Shown here: piece by piece, positions 49,147 through 57,970 of the stretch
How positions within the stretch are numbered: position 1 is the first letter of the stretch
Layout of the letters: each line of letters begins with the position of its first letter
Assembly (NCBI RefSeq): GCF_030128825.1
Contig: NZ_CP119127.1
Coordinates: forward strand, 2,604,001-2,668,000
Length of the DNA: 64,000 nt
Direction: 5' to 3'
DNA from: Sphingobium sp. WTD-1
GTDB taxonomy: Bacteria > Pseudomonadota > Alphaproteobacteria > Sphingomonadales > Sphingomonadaceae
Notes under the pieces: model-generated
What the model saw: the letters and a program-made list of their open reading frames with translations, nothing else
Database searches by the model: none
Told to the model about the DNA's origin: nothing
Position numbers and translations under genes: made by a program

Positions 49147-49982
49147 GGGTCAGGACCCATTGATCTGAGAGGCGCGATCTGATTCAGGTTCCGTGAGGAG
49201 ACTGGATTTGAGCGACCTGTACTGGCTAACGGACGAGCAACTGGCGCGTCTCGCGCCCTATTTTCCGAAGAGCCACGGCAAGCCCCGAGTTGACGATCGG
49301 CGGGTGCTGAGCGGGATCATCTTCGTGAACCGCAATGGGTTGCGCTGGCGGGATGCGCCGAAGGACTATGGGCCGCACAAGACGCTGTACAACCGCTGGA
49401 AGCGGTGGGGTGAGATGGGCGTTTTCACGCGGATGATGGAGGGGCTTTCCTCTGCGGGTGCCGAGCGCCGGACGGTGATGATCGACGCAACGTATCTGAA
49501 GGCGCACCGCACGGCATCGAGCTTGGCGGTAAAAAGGGGGATCTCGGGCGCCTGATCGGCCGCACCAAAGGGGGCATGAACACCAAGCTTCATGCGATTA
49601 CCGATGCCAACGGCCGTCCCTTGAGCTTCTTCATGACCGCTGGCCAGGTCAGCGATTACATTGGCGCAGCCGCTCTGCTTGACGAGTTGCCGAAGGCGCA
49701 ATGGCTGCTCGGCGACCGGGGCTATGACGCCGACTGGTTCAGGGACGCGCTGCAGGAGAAAGGCATAAAGCCCTGCATCCCGGGCCGAAAATCGCGCAAT
49801 GAACCCATCAAATACGACAAGCGCCGCTACCGTCGCCGCAACCGCATCGAGATCATGTTCGGACGTCTGAAGGACTGGCGCCGCGTCGCCACACGCTACG
49901 ACCGATGCCCAACCGCCTTCTTCGCCGCCATCGCCCTCGCTGCCACCGTCATCTTCTGGCTATGACCTATGAGTCCTGACCC
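49147..49982 (+). mobile_element. IS5-family insertion sequence, copy 1 (836 bp)
   Basis: Terminal inverted repeats GGGTCAGGAC(C/T)CAT, differing at one position between the ends, are flanked by TA on both sides, as in the IS427 group with a TA target. The length, both reading frames and the frameshift site match copy 2 in the opposite orientation. Confidence 0.92.
49193..49965 (+). CDS. IS5-family transposase, two frames joined by -1 frameshift (copy 1)
   Basis: The first frame (120 residues, LSDLYWLTDEQLARLAPYFP, GLRWRDAPKDYGPHKTLYN, MIDATYLKAHRTA with the first DDE Asp) runs into AAAAAGGGGG at 49531-49540. A -1 shift there gives VKKGDLGRLIGRTKGGMN and the second frame with LLGDRGYDADWFRDAL (second Asp) and RNRIEIMFGRLKDWRRV (Glu). 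The slippery run and the same layout in both copies point to programmed frameshifting, not decay. Confidence 0.9.
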
Positions 49983-50517
49983 TAGCCCATCGCCTGCCAG
50001 CTTCGGGGAACTCCCCATTGCGTGCCGTTCTATCCCGAGCTTGAGGCGCAACCGCTTCAGTCGGGTAAATTTATTCGCTGCCATCAATGCTTGCTCCGGG
50101 GGACGCAGCGATCCTAACAGTGTATTGCTTGTATAGGTGCGAGTGCCTCACAAACGCAGAAACTTTGTCTGTCGGCGGATATTTTGACCGTCGACGCGAC
50201 GCTATTTTCAGATGGACGGGCCATCTGTGGATATTGGTGGGGTCGGCAATCAGACGTGCGCTGGCTTATGAGAGGTTCAGCCTCCGACTTTACGTTCCCA
50301 GGTGCGGCTCCGCCGCTCTCCCATTCTTGATGCCCAAGACTGGGCGGAACGAGAATGGCGGCTTTGAAATCGACAGCGGGACGAAGCTGCCATCGCTTTT
50401 CGCCCGACTGCGGCGGTTGAACAATCGGCTATGAAGACAATTGCCCTTAGCCACCGATCACGATAGTCGGCGCAGTTAGGACATCATGTCTCATCGACCT
50501 GAGGCAAAACAGAGCTA
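49983..50517. other. 535-bp segment between the two IS copies, no recognised gene
   Basis: This DNA is enclosed by inverted IS copies. Its longest frame (plus strand, 115 residues from 50087) has no coding-like codon use. A minus-strand start at 50087 reads MMAANKFTRLKRLRLKLGIE then runs into copy 1, and could be the N-terminal remnant of a gene cut by the IS. I recognise nothing else. Confidence 0.5.
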
Positions 50518-51353
50518 GGGTCAGGACTCATAGGTCATAGCCAGAAGATGACGGTGGCAGCGAGGGCGATGGCGGCGAAGAAGGCGGTTGGGCATCGGTC
50601 GTAGCGTGTGGCGACGCGGCGCCAGTCCTTCAGACGTCCGAACATGATCTCGATGCGGTTGCGGCGACGGTAGCGGCGCTTGTCGTATTTGATGGGTTCA
50701 TTGCGCGATTTTCGGCCCGGGATGCAGGGCTTTATGCCTTTCTCCTGCAGCGCGTCCCTGAACCAGTCGGCGTCATAGCCCCGGTCGCCGAGCAGCCATT
50801 GCGCCTTCGGCAACTCGTCAAGCAGAGCGGCTGCGCCAATGTAATCGCTGACCTGGCCAGCGGTCATGAAGAAGCTCAAGGGACGGCCGTTGGCATCGGT
50901 AATCGCATGAAGCTTGGTGTTCATGCCCCCTTTGGTGCGGCCGATCAGGCGCCCGAGATCCCCCTTTTTACCGCCAAGCTCGATGCCGTGCGGTGCGCCT
51001 TCAGATACGTTGCGTCGATCATCACCGTCCGGCGCTCGGCACCCGCAGAGGAAAGCCCCTCCATCATCCGCGTGAAAACGCCCATCTCACCCCACCGCTT
51101 CCAGCGGTTGTACAGCGTCTTGTGCGGCCCATAGTCCTTCGGCGCATCCCGCCAGCGCAACCCATTGCGGTTCACGAAGATGATCCCGCTCAGCACCCGC
51201 CGATCGTCAACTCGGGGCTTGCCGTGGCTCTTCGGAAAATAGGGCGCGAGACGCGCCAGTTGCTCGTCCGTTAGCCAGTACAGGTCGCTCAAATCCAGTC
51301 TCCTCACGGAACCTGAATCAGATCGCGCCTCTCAGATCAATGGGTCCTGACCC
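50518..51353 (-). mobile_element. IS5-family insertion sequence, copy 2 (836 bp, inverted)
   Basis: Same length, ends and coding content as copy 1, on the opposite strand, flanked by TA dinucleotides. Its right end abuts a flavodoxin gene fragment, so this copy (or a linked rearrangement) removed the start of that gene. Confidence 0.92.
50535..51307 (-). CDS. IS5-family transposase, two frames joined by -1 frameshift (copy 2)
   Basis: Both frames are identical in protein sequence to copy 1: the DDE residues in MIDATYLKAHRTA, LLGDRGYDADWFRDAL and RNRIEIMFGRLKDWRRV are intact, and the A5G5 slip run separates the frames. Identity of the copies suggests recent transposition. Confidence 0.9.
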
Positions 51354-51800
51354 TAAGGGCCGCAAGATCCTTGTGGCCTATCTGACCCGTTCGGGAAATA
51401 CTCGTGTCATCGCGGAAACCCTGCACCTCACCCTCAATGCCGATCTGTTCGAAATACGGCCTATCCGGCGGACTATGAAAAGCATGTCGCACAGGCCTCG
51501 CAGGAGCGGGCCAAGGGCTATGCACCGCCATTGGCTGCACTTGTCACCGACATCGCATCCTATGATAAGATATTCCTCGGATTCCCGATCTGAGGGCAGG
51601 CTGCGCCGCCACCCATCCTGTCCTTTCTGAAAGGGCATGACCTACGCGAAAAGACATTGCGTCCCTTCATCACCCACGGTGGCTACGGCGTCGGCTCCGC
51701 CCAAGGCACCTTGGCAAGCCTGGCGCCGGCGGCGCGCATCCAGTCCGCTTTCGTGATGGAGGCGGATCAGGAACGGGCGCACACTGTCAATGCATCGAAT
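51354..51800 (+). pseudogene. Flavodoxin-like gene, truncated by IS and with frameshift plus stop
   Basis: The segment begins GRKILVAYLTRSGNTRVIAE, a flavodoxin FMN-binding start, directly at the IS end; the usual leader is gone. Near 51455 the frame shifts: AYPADYEKHVAQASQERAKG continues in another phase. TGA at 51591 replaces the expected Trp codon in FPIW, after which APPPILSFLKGHDL, PFITHGGYGVGSAQGTLASL and SAFVMEADQER follow. The part to about 52000 stays open but is not recognised. It cannot give a working flavodoxin. Confidence 0.8.
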
Positions 51801-52006
51801 GCTGACGATGTTCTTGATGCGATTGCCGCGGCGAAGCATCCCCTGCTCGCCGAGATTGCAGGCCTCAAAGCTTCAATCGACGGTGTTCTGGACGGGCGCA
51901 GTTCGGAAACTACCAGCGGTGGGGATGGCTGGTTCGACGTGAGTGGACGCGTCCGTCGTCGCATCGGAGCGATGTTGGTCGTTAGCTGCTATCCCCACAT
52001 CCCGGC

Positions 52007-52567
52007 TTACCCCTTCTGGATCAACGATAGCCGATGATCCTCGCTGGCGCGGGCGACCAGGGTATAGGCGGCCTGGGCGATGACCTGGGCCTGGCTAAGC
52101 GCGGCGGCGTTCTCCTGCTGGGCGGGGGCGACCGGGTCGGCGACGGCCGATGCCGCCGGTGACGCATAATAGCCCGTGTCGGACAATTGCGTGTCCAGCG
52201 TGTTTTCCGGCGCCGCGACGGCCTGCGATCGCGGTGCTGGCGTGGGCGCGCTATAGGTCAGGGGCGACAGCGAAGGTGACAGGGTTACGGTCTCGCTGAC
52301 CGCGGCCGGTTCGCTCACGACGGCCGGCGTCGGCGCGGCCACTGCGGCCGGTTCGGCAACCGGCTGAGCGTTGGCGACCGGCTCGCTTGCCGCAACCGGC
52401 GTGCTCGCCTCTGTCACCTTCGCTGTCGTGCTGCCGCTATTCTGGCTTGCCTGCCGCGCCTTTTCGGCAAATTCTTCCATCGCCTTCTTGAACTGGCCCC
52501 AGCCATTGCCTGAGCCGCCGATCGCACCAACCATCTCTGTTTCGCTCCCGGTCCCCGATCCGGCCAT
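52007..52567 (-). CDS. Ala/Pro/Val-rich protein of unknown function
   Basis: A 186-residue protein with a helical start (GWGQFKKAMEEFAEKARQAS), a long low-complexity middle rich in Ala, Pro, Val and Ser (PVAEPAAVAAPTPAVVSEPA), and a helical end (AALSQAQVIAQAAYTLVARA). No signal or membrane segment. The ATG at 52534 (MVGAIGGSG) is an alternative start with a weak site upstream. It marks the return to GC-rich core-like DNA after the island. Confidence 0.65.
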   Translation of the reverse strand: MAGSGTGSETEMVGAIGGSGNGWGQFKKAMEEFAEKARQASQNSGSTTAKVTEASTPVAASEPVANAQPVAEPAAVAAPTPAVVSEPAAVSETVTLSPSLSPLTYSAPTPAPRSQAVAAPENTLDTQLSDTGYYASPAASAVADPVAPAQQENAAALSQAQVIAQAAYTLVARASEDHRLSLIQKG

Positions 52568-52623
52568 GGCGCGGCGGGGGCTGCGAATTTGACAAGGAAC
52601 GGGCTTATCCGGCGATTAAGCAT

Positions 52624-53484
52624 TCAATGCAGATGGCGCAGCTTGTCCGGGTTGCGCATGATGTAGATGGCAGTGACCTGCCCATCCTCTATGTCCAGCG
52701 CGGTGGTCTGCAACTCGCCATCGGCCTCGCGCGTGACGAAGCCGGGCAGGCCGTTAACCATGCAGGTGCGCAGCAGGGTCGACCCATATTTGCCGAACAG
52801 CACCGCCAGCGCCTTGTGGACCTGCATCACCTGGCCATGGCCGATCGCCGGGCGGATCGCCGCCGGGCGCTTGCCGCCGCCATCGCTGTGGAAGCTGACA
52901 TCCTGCGCCAGCATCGCGCTCAGAGCGCGCATGTCGCCGCTGCGCGAGGCGGCGAAGAAGGCGCCGGCAATCTCCAGCCCGCGCTGTTTCTCGACTTGGA
53001 ACCGGGGGCGGGCGTCGCGCACATGGTCGCGCGCGCGGGCGGCAAGCTGGCGGCAGGCGGCGGCATCGCGCTGGATCGTCCTCGCCACCTCGTCAAAGGC
53101 GAGGCCGAACACATCGTGCAGCAGGAAGGCGGCCCGCTCCAGCGGCGACAGCCGCTCCAATGCCAGCATCAGCGGCAGGGTGACATCCTCTTCCTCGTCC
53201 GCTTCCTCGACAACCGGCTCGGGCAGCCAGGGGCCGACATAGGTTTCGCGCTGCGCCCGCGCCGACTTCATCTGGTCGAGGCAGAGCCGGGTGACGATAC
53301 GGCGGAGAAAGGCTTCGGGCTCGCGCACCGCGTTGCGGTCGGTGCCCATCCAGCGGATGAAGGCATCCTGCACCACATCCTCGGCATCGGCGACCGATCC
53401 GAGCATGCGATAGGCGACCCGGATCAGGCGGGGACGCAGCGGGTCGAAGCGCGCCGCCGCGTCCGTCTGCGTCCCCCGCGCCAT
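52624..53484 (-). CDS. ECF41-type RNA polymerase sigma factor (SigJ-like)
   Basis: A 286-residue extracytoplasmic-function sigma factor. Region 2 is LIRVAYRMLGSVADAEDVVQ, region 4 LSPLERAAFLLHDVFGLAFD, and the C-terminal SnoaL-like domain tunes activity in place of an anti-sigma factor. The group hallmarks WLPEP (linker), DGGGK and NPDKL (C-terminal) are all present. It shares one base with the upstream carboxymuconolactone decarboxylase-like gene, the standard ECF41 partner. Confidence 0.93.
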   Translation of the reverse strand: MARGTQTDAAARFDPLRPRLIRVAYRMLGSVADAEDVVQDAFIRWMGTDRNAVREPEAFLRRIVTRLCLDQMKSARAQRETYVGPWLPEPVVEEADEEEDVTLPLMLALERLSPLERAAFLLHDVFGLAFDEVARTIQRDAAACRQLAARARDHVRDARPRFQVEKQRGLEIAGAFFAASRSGDMRALSAMLAQDVSFHSDGGGKRPAAIRPAIGHGQVMQVHKALAVLFGKYGSTLLRTCMVNGLPGFVTREADGELQTTALDIEDGQVTAIYIMRNPDKLRHLH

Positions 53485-53939
53485 CAGGCCGCTGCCTTCA
53501 TCGGCATGTCGTACCAGAGGTTGAAGCCGACGGCGATGCGGTTCCAGCCATTGATGATGTTGATCATCAGGGTCAGCTTGACCTGCTCCTCCTCGGTGAA
53601 TTCCCAGTTCAGCGCCTCCTTGGCGGCCTCGTGGGTGTGGCCCTTGGCAATCTCGGTCAGCGCCTCGGTCCAGGCCAGCGCGGCGCGCTCGCGGTCGGTA
53701 TAGCAGGGCGCCTCGCGCCAGGCCGACAGCAGGTAGATGCGCTGCTCGGTCTCGCCCTTCTCGCGCGCTTCATAGGTATGCATGTTGATGCAATTGGCGC
53801 AGCCGTTGATCTGCGACGAACGGATCTTCACCAGTTCGATCAGGCTCGGCTCCAGGCTGTCGGCGACGGCCGTGGACAAAGCGGTCCAGCTCTTCATCAG
53901 CTGCGGCGCGGCGGCATAGGGATTGATCTTGTCGGTCAT
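53484..53939 (-). CDS. Carboxymuconolactone decarboxylase/AhpD-like protein
   Basis: A 151-residue helical protein with the redox pair in SSQINGCANCINMHTYEARE (CxxC plus His), as in AhpD-type peroxidase partners. It starts at the ATG 7 bp after AAAGGAG. In ECF41 loci such proteins are the usual target gene. The stop and the sigma factor start share the A of TGATG. It probably handles oxidative or electrophile stress; the substrate is unknown. Confidence 0.92.
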   Translation of the reverse strand: MTDKINPYAAAPQLMKSWTALSTAVADSLEPSLIELVKIRSSQINGCANCINMHTYEAREKGETEQRIYLLSAWREAPCYTDRERAALAWTEALTEIAKGHTHEAAKEALNWEFTEEEQVKLTLMINIINGWNRIAVGFNLWYDMPMKAAA

Positions 53940-54089
53940 GATACAGCTCCTTTGCTTGCTATTGCTGACATGACGAGACGGTCGCACCCGATGTGACATA
54001 GGCAGCAACTTTTTTCGCAAGGGCCGAAAATATTTTGCCGATTCCGGCTCTGGACAGGGGGCGGGGGCAGGCGCTAGCCGGCGCCGCCT

Positions 54090-54296
54090 ATGTCTATCAT
54101 TGCCACCATCATGAACACGGCCACCGGCCAGCCCATCCAGAAGATGAAGTTCGAGCGCATGCCCAAGCCCTGGGTGTCGCTGAACCTTGAAAATGGCGAA
54201 CTGGTCACCGCCGACCGCGTTGTCGTCGGCAAGCCCGCACCGGGCAAGTTCATCACCCCGGTCGAAGTCTGGGTTACGCCCAAGACGCTGGGATAA
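54090..54296 (+). CDS. Small protein of unknown function
   Basis: A 68-residue frame with core-like codon use: PIQKMKFERMPKPWVSLNLE, VVVGKPAPGKFITPVEVWVT. It is probably a small beta-rich protein. An internal ATG seven codons in (MNTATGQP) may be the start. No strong ribosome binding site. Not recognised. Confidence 0.5.
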   Translation: MSIIATIMNTATGQPIQKMKFERMPKPWVSLNLENGELVTADRVVVGKPAPGKFITPVEVWVTPKTLG

Positions 54297-54303
54297 TAAA
54301 ACG

Positions 54304-54341
54304 AAAAAGGAGCTGGCGCGCAGTCCCGGCGTGCCAGCTCC
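54304..54341 (-). terminator. Rho-independent terminator after wrbA
   Basis: On the minus strand the stem GGAGCTGGC/GCCAGCTCC is followed by TTTTTCGTTTT. It lies about 75 bp behind the wrbA stop codon. Confidence 0.85.
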
Positions 54342-54415
54342 CTACAACCTGATGGCGCACCCATGCGACCGAAGAACGCAGCCAGGCTGCGTTCCCCAGA
54401 CGGCGCGGGCTGCGA

Positions 54416-55015
54416 TTAACCGTGCAGCTTGATCGCGGTTTCGGCGATCCGGCGGCCCTGATAGCGGGCGCCGTCCAGCTCTTCCTCGCTCGGCTGGCGG
54501 CTGCCGTCGCCATCGGCCAGGGTGGTCGCGCCATAGGGCGAACCGCCGCGCACCTTGTCGACGCCCATCTGGCCGGCAAAGCCATAGTCCAGGCCGACGA
54601 TCGTCATGCCGAAATGCAGCAGGTTGGTGATGATCGAGAAGAGGGTGACTTCCTGGCCGCCATGCTGCGACGCGGTCGAGGTGAAGGCGCCACCGACCTT
54701 GCCATTGAGCGCGCCACGCGCCCAGAGGCCGCCGGCCTGATCCAGGAAGGCCGCCATCTGGCTCGACATGCGGCCAAAGCGGGTGCCGGTGCCGATGATG
54801 ATCGCGTCATAATCCGCCAGTTCGGCGACGGTCGCGACCGGGGCGTCCTGGTCAAGCTTGAAATGGGCGGCCTTGGCGACTTCCAGCGGTGCGGTTTCGG
54901 GCACGCGCTTGATGTCGACCTGCGCGCCGGCGGCGGCAGCGCCTTCGGCCATCGCCTTGGCCATCGTTTCGATATGCCCGTAGGACGAATAATAGAGAAC
55001 CAGAACCTTAGCCAT
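54416..55015 (-). CDS. wrbA: NAD(P)H:quinone oxidoreductase, WrbA type
   Basis: A 199-residue FMN flavodoxin-like quinone reductase. [20 protein letters not shown] binds FMN phosphate; [20 protein letters not shown] and [20 protein letters not shown] are family signatures. GAGGAG lies 8 bp before this ATG; a GTG two codons upstream is too close. It sits with the pirin gene behind a divergent LysR regulator, a redox-stress cluster. Confidence 0.95.
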   Translation of the reverse strand: MAKVLVLYYSSYGHIETMAKAMAEGAAAAGAQVDIKRVPETAPLEVAKAAHFKLDQDAPVATVAELADYDAIIIGTGTRFGRMSSQMAAFLDQAGGLWARGALNGKVGGAFTSTASQHGGQEVTLFSIITNLLHFGMTIVGLDYGFAGQMGVDKVRGGSPYGATTLADGDGSRQPSEEELDGARYQGRRIAETAIKLHG

Positions 55016-55145
55016 TGTCACGTCTCCTCATCTGAAACTGAAAAGTTGAAAGGGTGGTCGCCCGCACAAGGGAGGGAGCATGCGGGCGACCCGGACCGAT
55101 CCGTCTAGGGGAGGGGAATGACGGACCGGTGCGTAAGCGTCATGT

Positions 55146-55865
55146 CTATTCGCTGTCGACCAGGACGATCTCGCTGTCCTCGACCGCGGTGATGGTGATG
55201 GGCGCGCCGCCGATGATGGCCGCGCCGTCCCGCGCCTCGAAGGTCTGGCCGTCGATCTCGATCCGGCCCGTCGCCGGGACCAGATAGAGATGGCGGCCTT
55301 CGCCGGCCTCATAGGTCACGCTGTCGCCCGCCTTGATCGTGCCGCCCAGCAGCCGGGCGTCGGCCCGGATGCGCAGCGCTTCCTTGTCCTCGTCATGGCC
55401 GCTGGCCAGCACGACCAGCTTGCCGGATCGATCGCCCTTCGGGAAGGGCTTGGCGCCCCAACTGGGCGACCCGCCGACCGACCGGGGAATGACCCAGATC
55501 TGGAACAGGGTGGTGGTCTCGTCCTCCAGATTATATTCGGCGTGGCGAATACCGGTGCCGGCCGACATCACCTGGACGTCGCCTGCCTCGGTGCGGCCCT
55601 TGTTGCCCAGGCTGTCCTGGTGGGTGATCGCGCCGGTGCGGACATAGGTGATGATCTCCATGTCGCTGTGCGGGTGGGGCGGAAAGCCCGAACGCGGACC
55701 GATCTCGTCGTCATTCCATACCCGGATCGCGCCCCAGCCCATGCGGGCGGGATCATAATAGTTGGCGAAGGAAAAATGATGCCGTGCGTTCAGCCAGCCA
55801 TGGTCGGCATGGCCGAGCGACGCGAACGGGCGGCGCTCGATGCGGCTCGCGGTTGTCGTGCTCAT
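55146..55865 (-). CDS. Pirin family protein
   Basis: A 239-residue bicupin. The N-terminal metal site is visible as PPHPHSDMEIITYV (two His) and GTGIRHAEYN (His and Glu). Pirins act as quercetinase-like dioxygenases or redox-sensitive regulators. It is upstream of wrbA on the same strand and divergent from a LysR regulator, which probably controls both. Confidence 0.93.
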   Translation of the reverse strand: MSTTTASRIERRPFASLGHADHGWLNARHHFSFANYYDPARMGWGAIRVWNDDEIGPRSGFPPHPHSDMEIITYVRTGAITHQDSLGNKGRTEAGDVQVMSAGTGIRHAEYNLEDETTTLFQIWVIPRSVGGSPSWGAKPFPKGDRSGKLVVLASGHDEDKEALRIRADARLLGGTIKAGDSVTYEAGEGRHLYLVPATGRIEIDGQTFEARDGAAIIGGAPITITAVEDSEIVLVDSE

Positions 55866-55973
55866 GGGGTCAGCCTTTCGATTGCGATGCCGGATGCTTC
55901 CGGCTTGCTTTCCGACAATCTAGCGATCAGGTTCGTTTCTTGAATAAGCAGTGTTGAAACGGATTGTTTCCCT

Positions 55974-56867
55974 ATGCGCCTACCTGATTTCGAGGCCTGG
56001 GCGATGTTCGCCGCCGTGGTCGAACATCGCAGCTTTACCGACGCGGCCAAGGCGCTCAGCGTCTCCAAGGCCACCGTGTCCAAGGCGGTGACCCGCCTGG
56101 AACAGCATCTCGACACCAGCCTGTTCAGCCGCACCAGCCGCCGCCTGGCGCTGACCGAGAGCGGCCGGCGCCTTGCCGATCATGCCCAGCGCATCCTGGC
56201 CGAAGGGCAGGCGGCGGAGGAAGCCGCCCGCGACGAGACCGCCGAACTCTCCGGCACGGTGCGGCTGGGCGCGCCGATGAATTTCGGCCTGCTGCGGATC
56301 GCGCCGCTGATCGCGCAGTTCACCAAGGAAAATCCGCTGGTCGATGTCGACCTGCATCTGTCCGATGCCAAGATCGACATCGTCGAACTCGGCCTCGACG
56401 CCACCATCCGCATCGCCGACATGCCCGACAGTTCGCTGCGCGCGCGCCGGCTGGCTGACGTCCATATGCATGTCGTCGCCTCGCCCGCCTATCTGGCCGA
56501 GCGCGGCCGTCCTACCCATCCGTCCGACCTCGGCAGCCATGACTGCCTCTGCTATTCCAACGTCACCGCGCCCGACGTCTGGCGCTTCACCGGGCCGGGG
56601 CAGCAGAATGTGACGGTGCAGGTCCGCCCGCGCATCACCGTCAACAGTGGCGAGGCGATGATGCCGGCGCTGCGGCTTGGCGTCGGCATCGCCCGCCTGC
56701 CCGATTTCATCGTCGGCGACGCGATCCGCTCGGGCGAGTTGGAGGAGATTTTGCTCGACTGGCGGCCGCCGCCCTTCGGCCTGCATCTGGTGACGCCGCC
56801 CTCGCGCCTGCGCCCGGCACGGGTGGAAGCGCTGCTCGACTTCCTGACCCGCCACCATGGTTGCTGA
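55974..56867 (+). CDS. LysR family transcriptional regulator
   Basis: A 297-residue regulator. HTH about residues 6-62: FTDAAKALSVSKATVSKAVT, LEQHLDTSLFSRTSRRLALT. The effector domain begins LSGTVRLGAPMNFGLLRIAP near residue 90. It is 108 bp from the divergent pirin gene, so the pirin-wrbA unit is the likely target, perhaps in response to quinones or electrophiles. Confidence 0.93.
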   Translation: MRLPDFEAWAMFAAVVEHRSFTDAAKALSVSKATVSKAVTRLEQHLDTSLFSRTSRRLALTESGRRLADHAQRILAEGQAAEEAARDETAELSGTVRLGAPMNFGLLRIAPLIAQFTKENPLVDVDLHLSDAKIDIVELGLDATIRIADMPDSSLRARRLADVHMHVVASPAYLAERGRPTHPSDLGSHDCLCYSNVTAPDVWRFTGPGQQNVTVQVRPRITVNSGEAMMPALRLGVGIARLPDFIVGDAIRSGELEEILLDWRPPPFGLHLVTPPSRLRPARVEALLDFLTRHHGC

Positions 56868-56963
56868 GGCTGGTTTACAAAGTGCAAATTTCCGCCTTGT
56901 GACAGCCACGGATCGCCCCTGCGAAAGGCGGAACCAGGGCAGGACTTTGCTCGTTTCGTCCCG

Positions 56964-57043
56964 GAATCCAGCTTGACTCCATAAGGATCGTTACGGGGGC
57001 AACGCTTTGTAAATAGATTCGTTTTTATACGACTCGCGGATTC
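56964..57043 (+). promoter_or_regulatory. Cluster of five GANTC sites upstream of ctrA
   Basis: GANTC occurs at 56964 (GAATC), 56975 (GACTC), 57016 (GATTC), 57031 (GACTC) and 57039 (GATTC). In Caulobacter the CcrM methylation state of a GANTC in the ctrA promoter times its firing. Two inverted TTAACC half-sites at 57062 and 57089 lie between this cluster and the start codon. Confidence 0.7.
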
Positions 57044-57155
57044 CTGCGGGTTAGCGAAAAATTAACCTTTGTCCTTCAGAAGTTTTTTGGTTAATGATTG
57101 CGAGCAGAAACCGTTCTGGTGGGGTGAACGGACCTGCGACACGAAGGGGCTTCCA

Positions 57156-57863
57156 ATGCGCGTGCTGCTGATTGAGGACGAACCGACCACCGCCAAGGCG
57201 ATTGAGCTTATGCTCACGACCGAGGGCTTCAATGTCTACACCACCGATCTCGGGGAAGAGGGCCTCGATCTCGGCAAGCTGTATGACTATGACATCATCT
57301 GTCTCGACCTGAACCTGCCCGACATGCACGGCTATGACGTTCTCAAGAAGCTGCGGGCGGCACGGGTGCAGACTCCGGTGCTGATCCTGTCGGGCGTCGC
57401 CGAAATGGACAGCAAGGTCCGCTCCTTCGGCTTCGGCGCCGACGATTATGTCACCAAGCCGTTCCATCGCGAGGAACTGATTGCGCGCATCCATGCCGTG
57501 GTTCGCCGCTCGAAGGGCCATTCGCAGTCGGTGATCCGCACCGGCAAGCTGGCGGTGAACCTCGACGCGAAGACCGTGGAAGTGGACGGCAATCGCGTCC
57601 ATCTGACCGGCAAGGAATATGCGATGCTGGAGCTGCTTTCGCTCCGCAAGGGCACGACCCTCACCAAGGAGATGTTCCTCAATCATCTCTATGGTGGCAT
57701 GGACGAGCCCGAACTCAAGATCATCGACGTTTTCATCTGCAAGCTGCGCAAGAAGCTGGCACTGGCCTGCAGCGGCGACAATTATATCGAGACCGTTTGG
57801 GGCCGCGGCTATGTGCTGCGCGATCCCGATGAGGTCGAAGCGCTCGAAGCGCGGGTCGCCTGA
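57156..57863 (+). CDS. ctrA: Cell cycle response regulator CtrA
   Basis: A 235-residue OmpR-type response regulator controlling cell cycle, division and motility genes. [20 protein letters not shown] starts the receiver; the phospho-acceptor is D51 in [10 protein letters not shown] and K is in [10 protein letters not shown]. The C-terminal winged helix reads [19 protein letters not shown] and [17 protein letters not shown]. It ends RVA, close to the AA degron of Caulobacter CtrA. AAGGGG lies 6 bp before the ATG. The frame is open further upstream but not conserved. Confidence 0.97.
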   Translation: MRVLLIEDEPTTAKAIELMLTTEGFNVYTTDLGEEGLDLGKLYDYDIICLDLNLPDMHGYDVLKKLRAARVQTPVLILSGVAEMDSKVRSFGFGADDYVTKPFHREELIARIHAVVRRSKGHSQSVIRTGKLAVNLDAKTVEVDGNRVHLTGKEYAMLELLSLRKGTTLTKEMFLNHLYGGMDEPELKIIDVFICKLRKKLALACSGDNYIETVWGRGYVLRDPDEVEALEARVA

Positions 57864-57892
57864 TCGACCACTGATCCTATGTCAGGGGGTGG

Positions 57893-57928
57893 AAAGGCCG
57901 GCGATCCGATGAGATCGCCGGCCTTTTC
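57893..57928 (+). terminator. Rho-independent terminator after ctrA
   Basis: Stem AAGGCCGGCGATC/GATCGCCGGCCTT with a 6-nt loop, then TTTTCC. About 30 bp after the stop codon. The stem sequence is nearly repeated behind the next gene. Confidence 0.9.
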
Positions 57929-57970
57929 CGTTTCCGCCACATTGTTACAAATCATGTAATTTCTGTAGAA

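Larger units (their letters stand above)
49147..51353. mobile_element. Composite-transposon-like structure (inverted IS pair)
   Basis: Two full-length, apparently identical IS copies face outward-inward symmetrically around 535 bp. The outer flanks are TA on both sides. This could move as a unit, or reflect two independent insertions; the interior has no clear cargo gene. Confidence 0.4.
45934..52006. mobile_element. Integrase-bearing genomic island next to tRNA
   Basis: The left end is the 3' end of the CAT-anticodon tRNA; the right limit is placed where genes with core codon use resume. Contents: tyrosine integrase, AbiEii-type toxin locus, DUF1778 locus, two IS elements and a broken flavodoxin gene. 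The interior is visibly less GC-rich. I could not find a repeat of the tRNA 3' end on the right, so the exact boundary and mobility are inferred; later IS insertions may have removed it. Confidence 0.6.

Noticed and set aside
48716..49147. 143-residue plus-strand frame over the DUF1778 gene
   Set aside because: Opposite-strand shadow of a recognised antitoxin gene.
50087..50434. 115-residue frame between the IS copies
   Set aside because: Codon use not coding-like, mixed composition, no ribosome binding site.
51880..52006. Right attachment site (repeat of the tRNA 3' end)
   Set aside because: No stretch matching the last 15-20 bases of the tRNA was seen here or in the rest of the island.
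57062..57094. Full CtrA box (TTAA-N7-TTAA) in the ctrA promoter
   Set aside because: The two TTAA copies are 25 bases apart and in inverted TTAACC context, so they do not form the canonical box.
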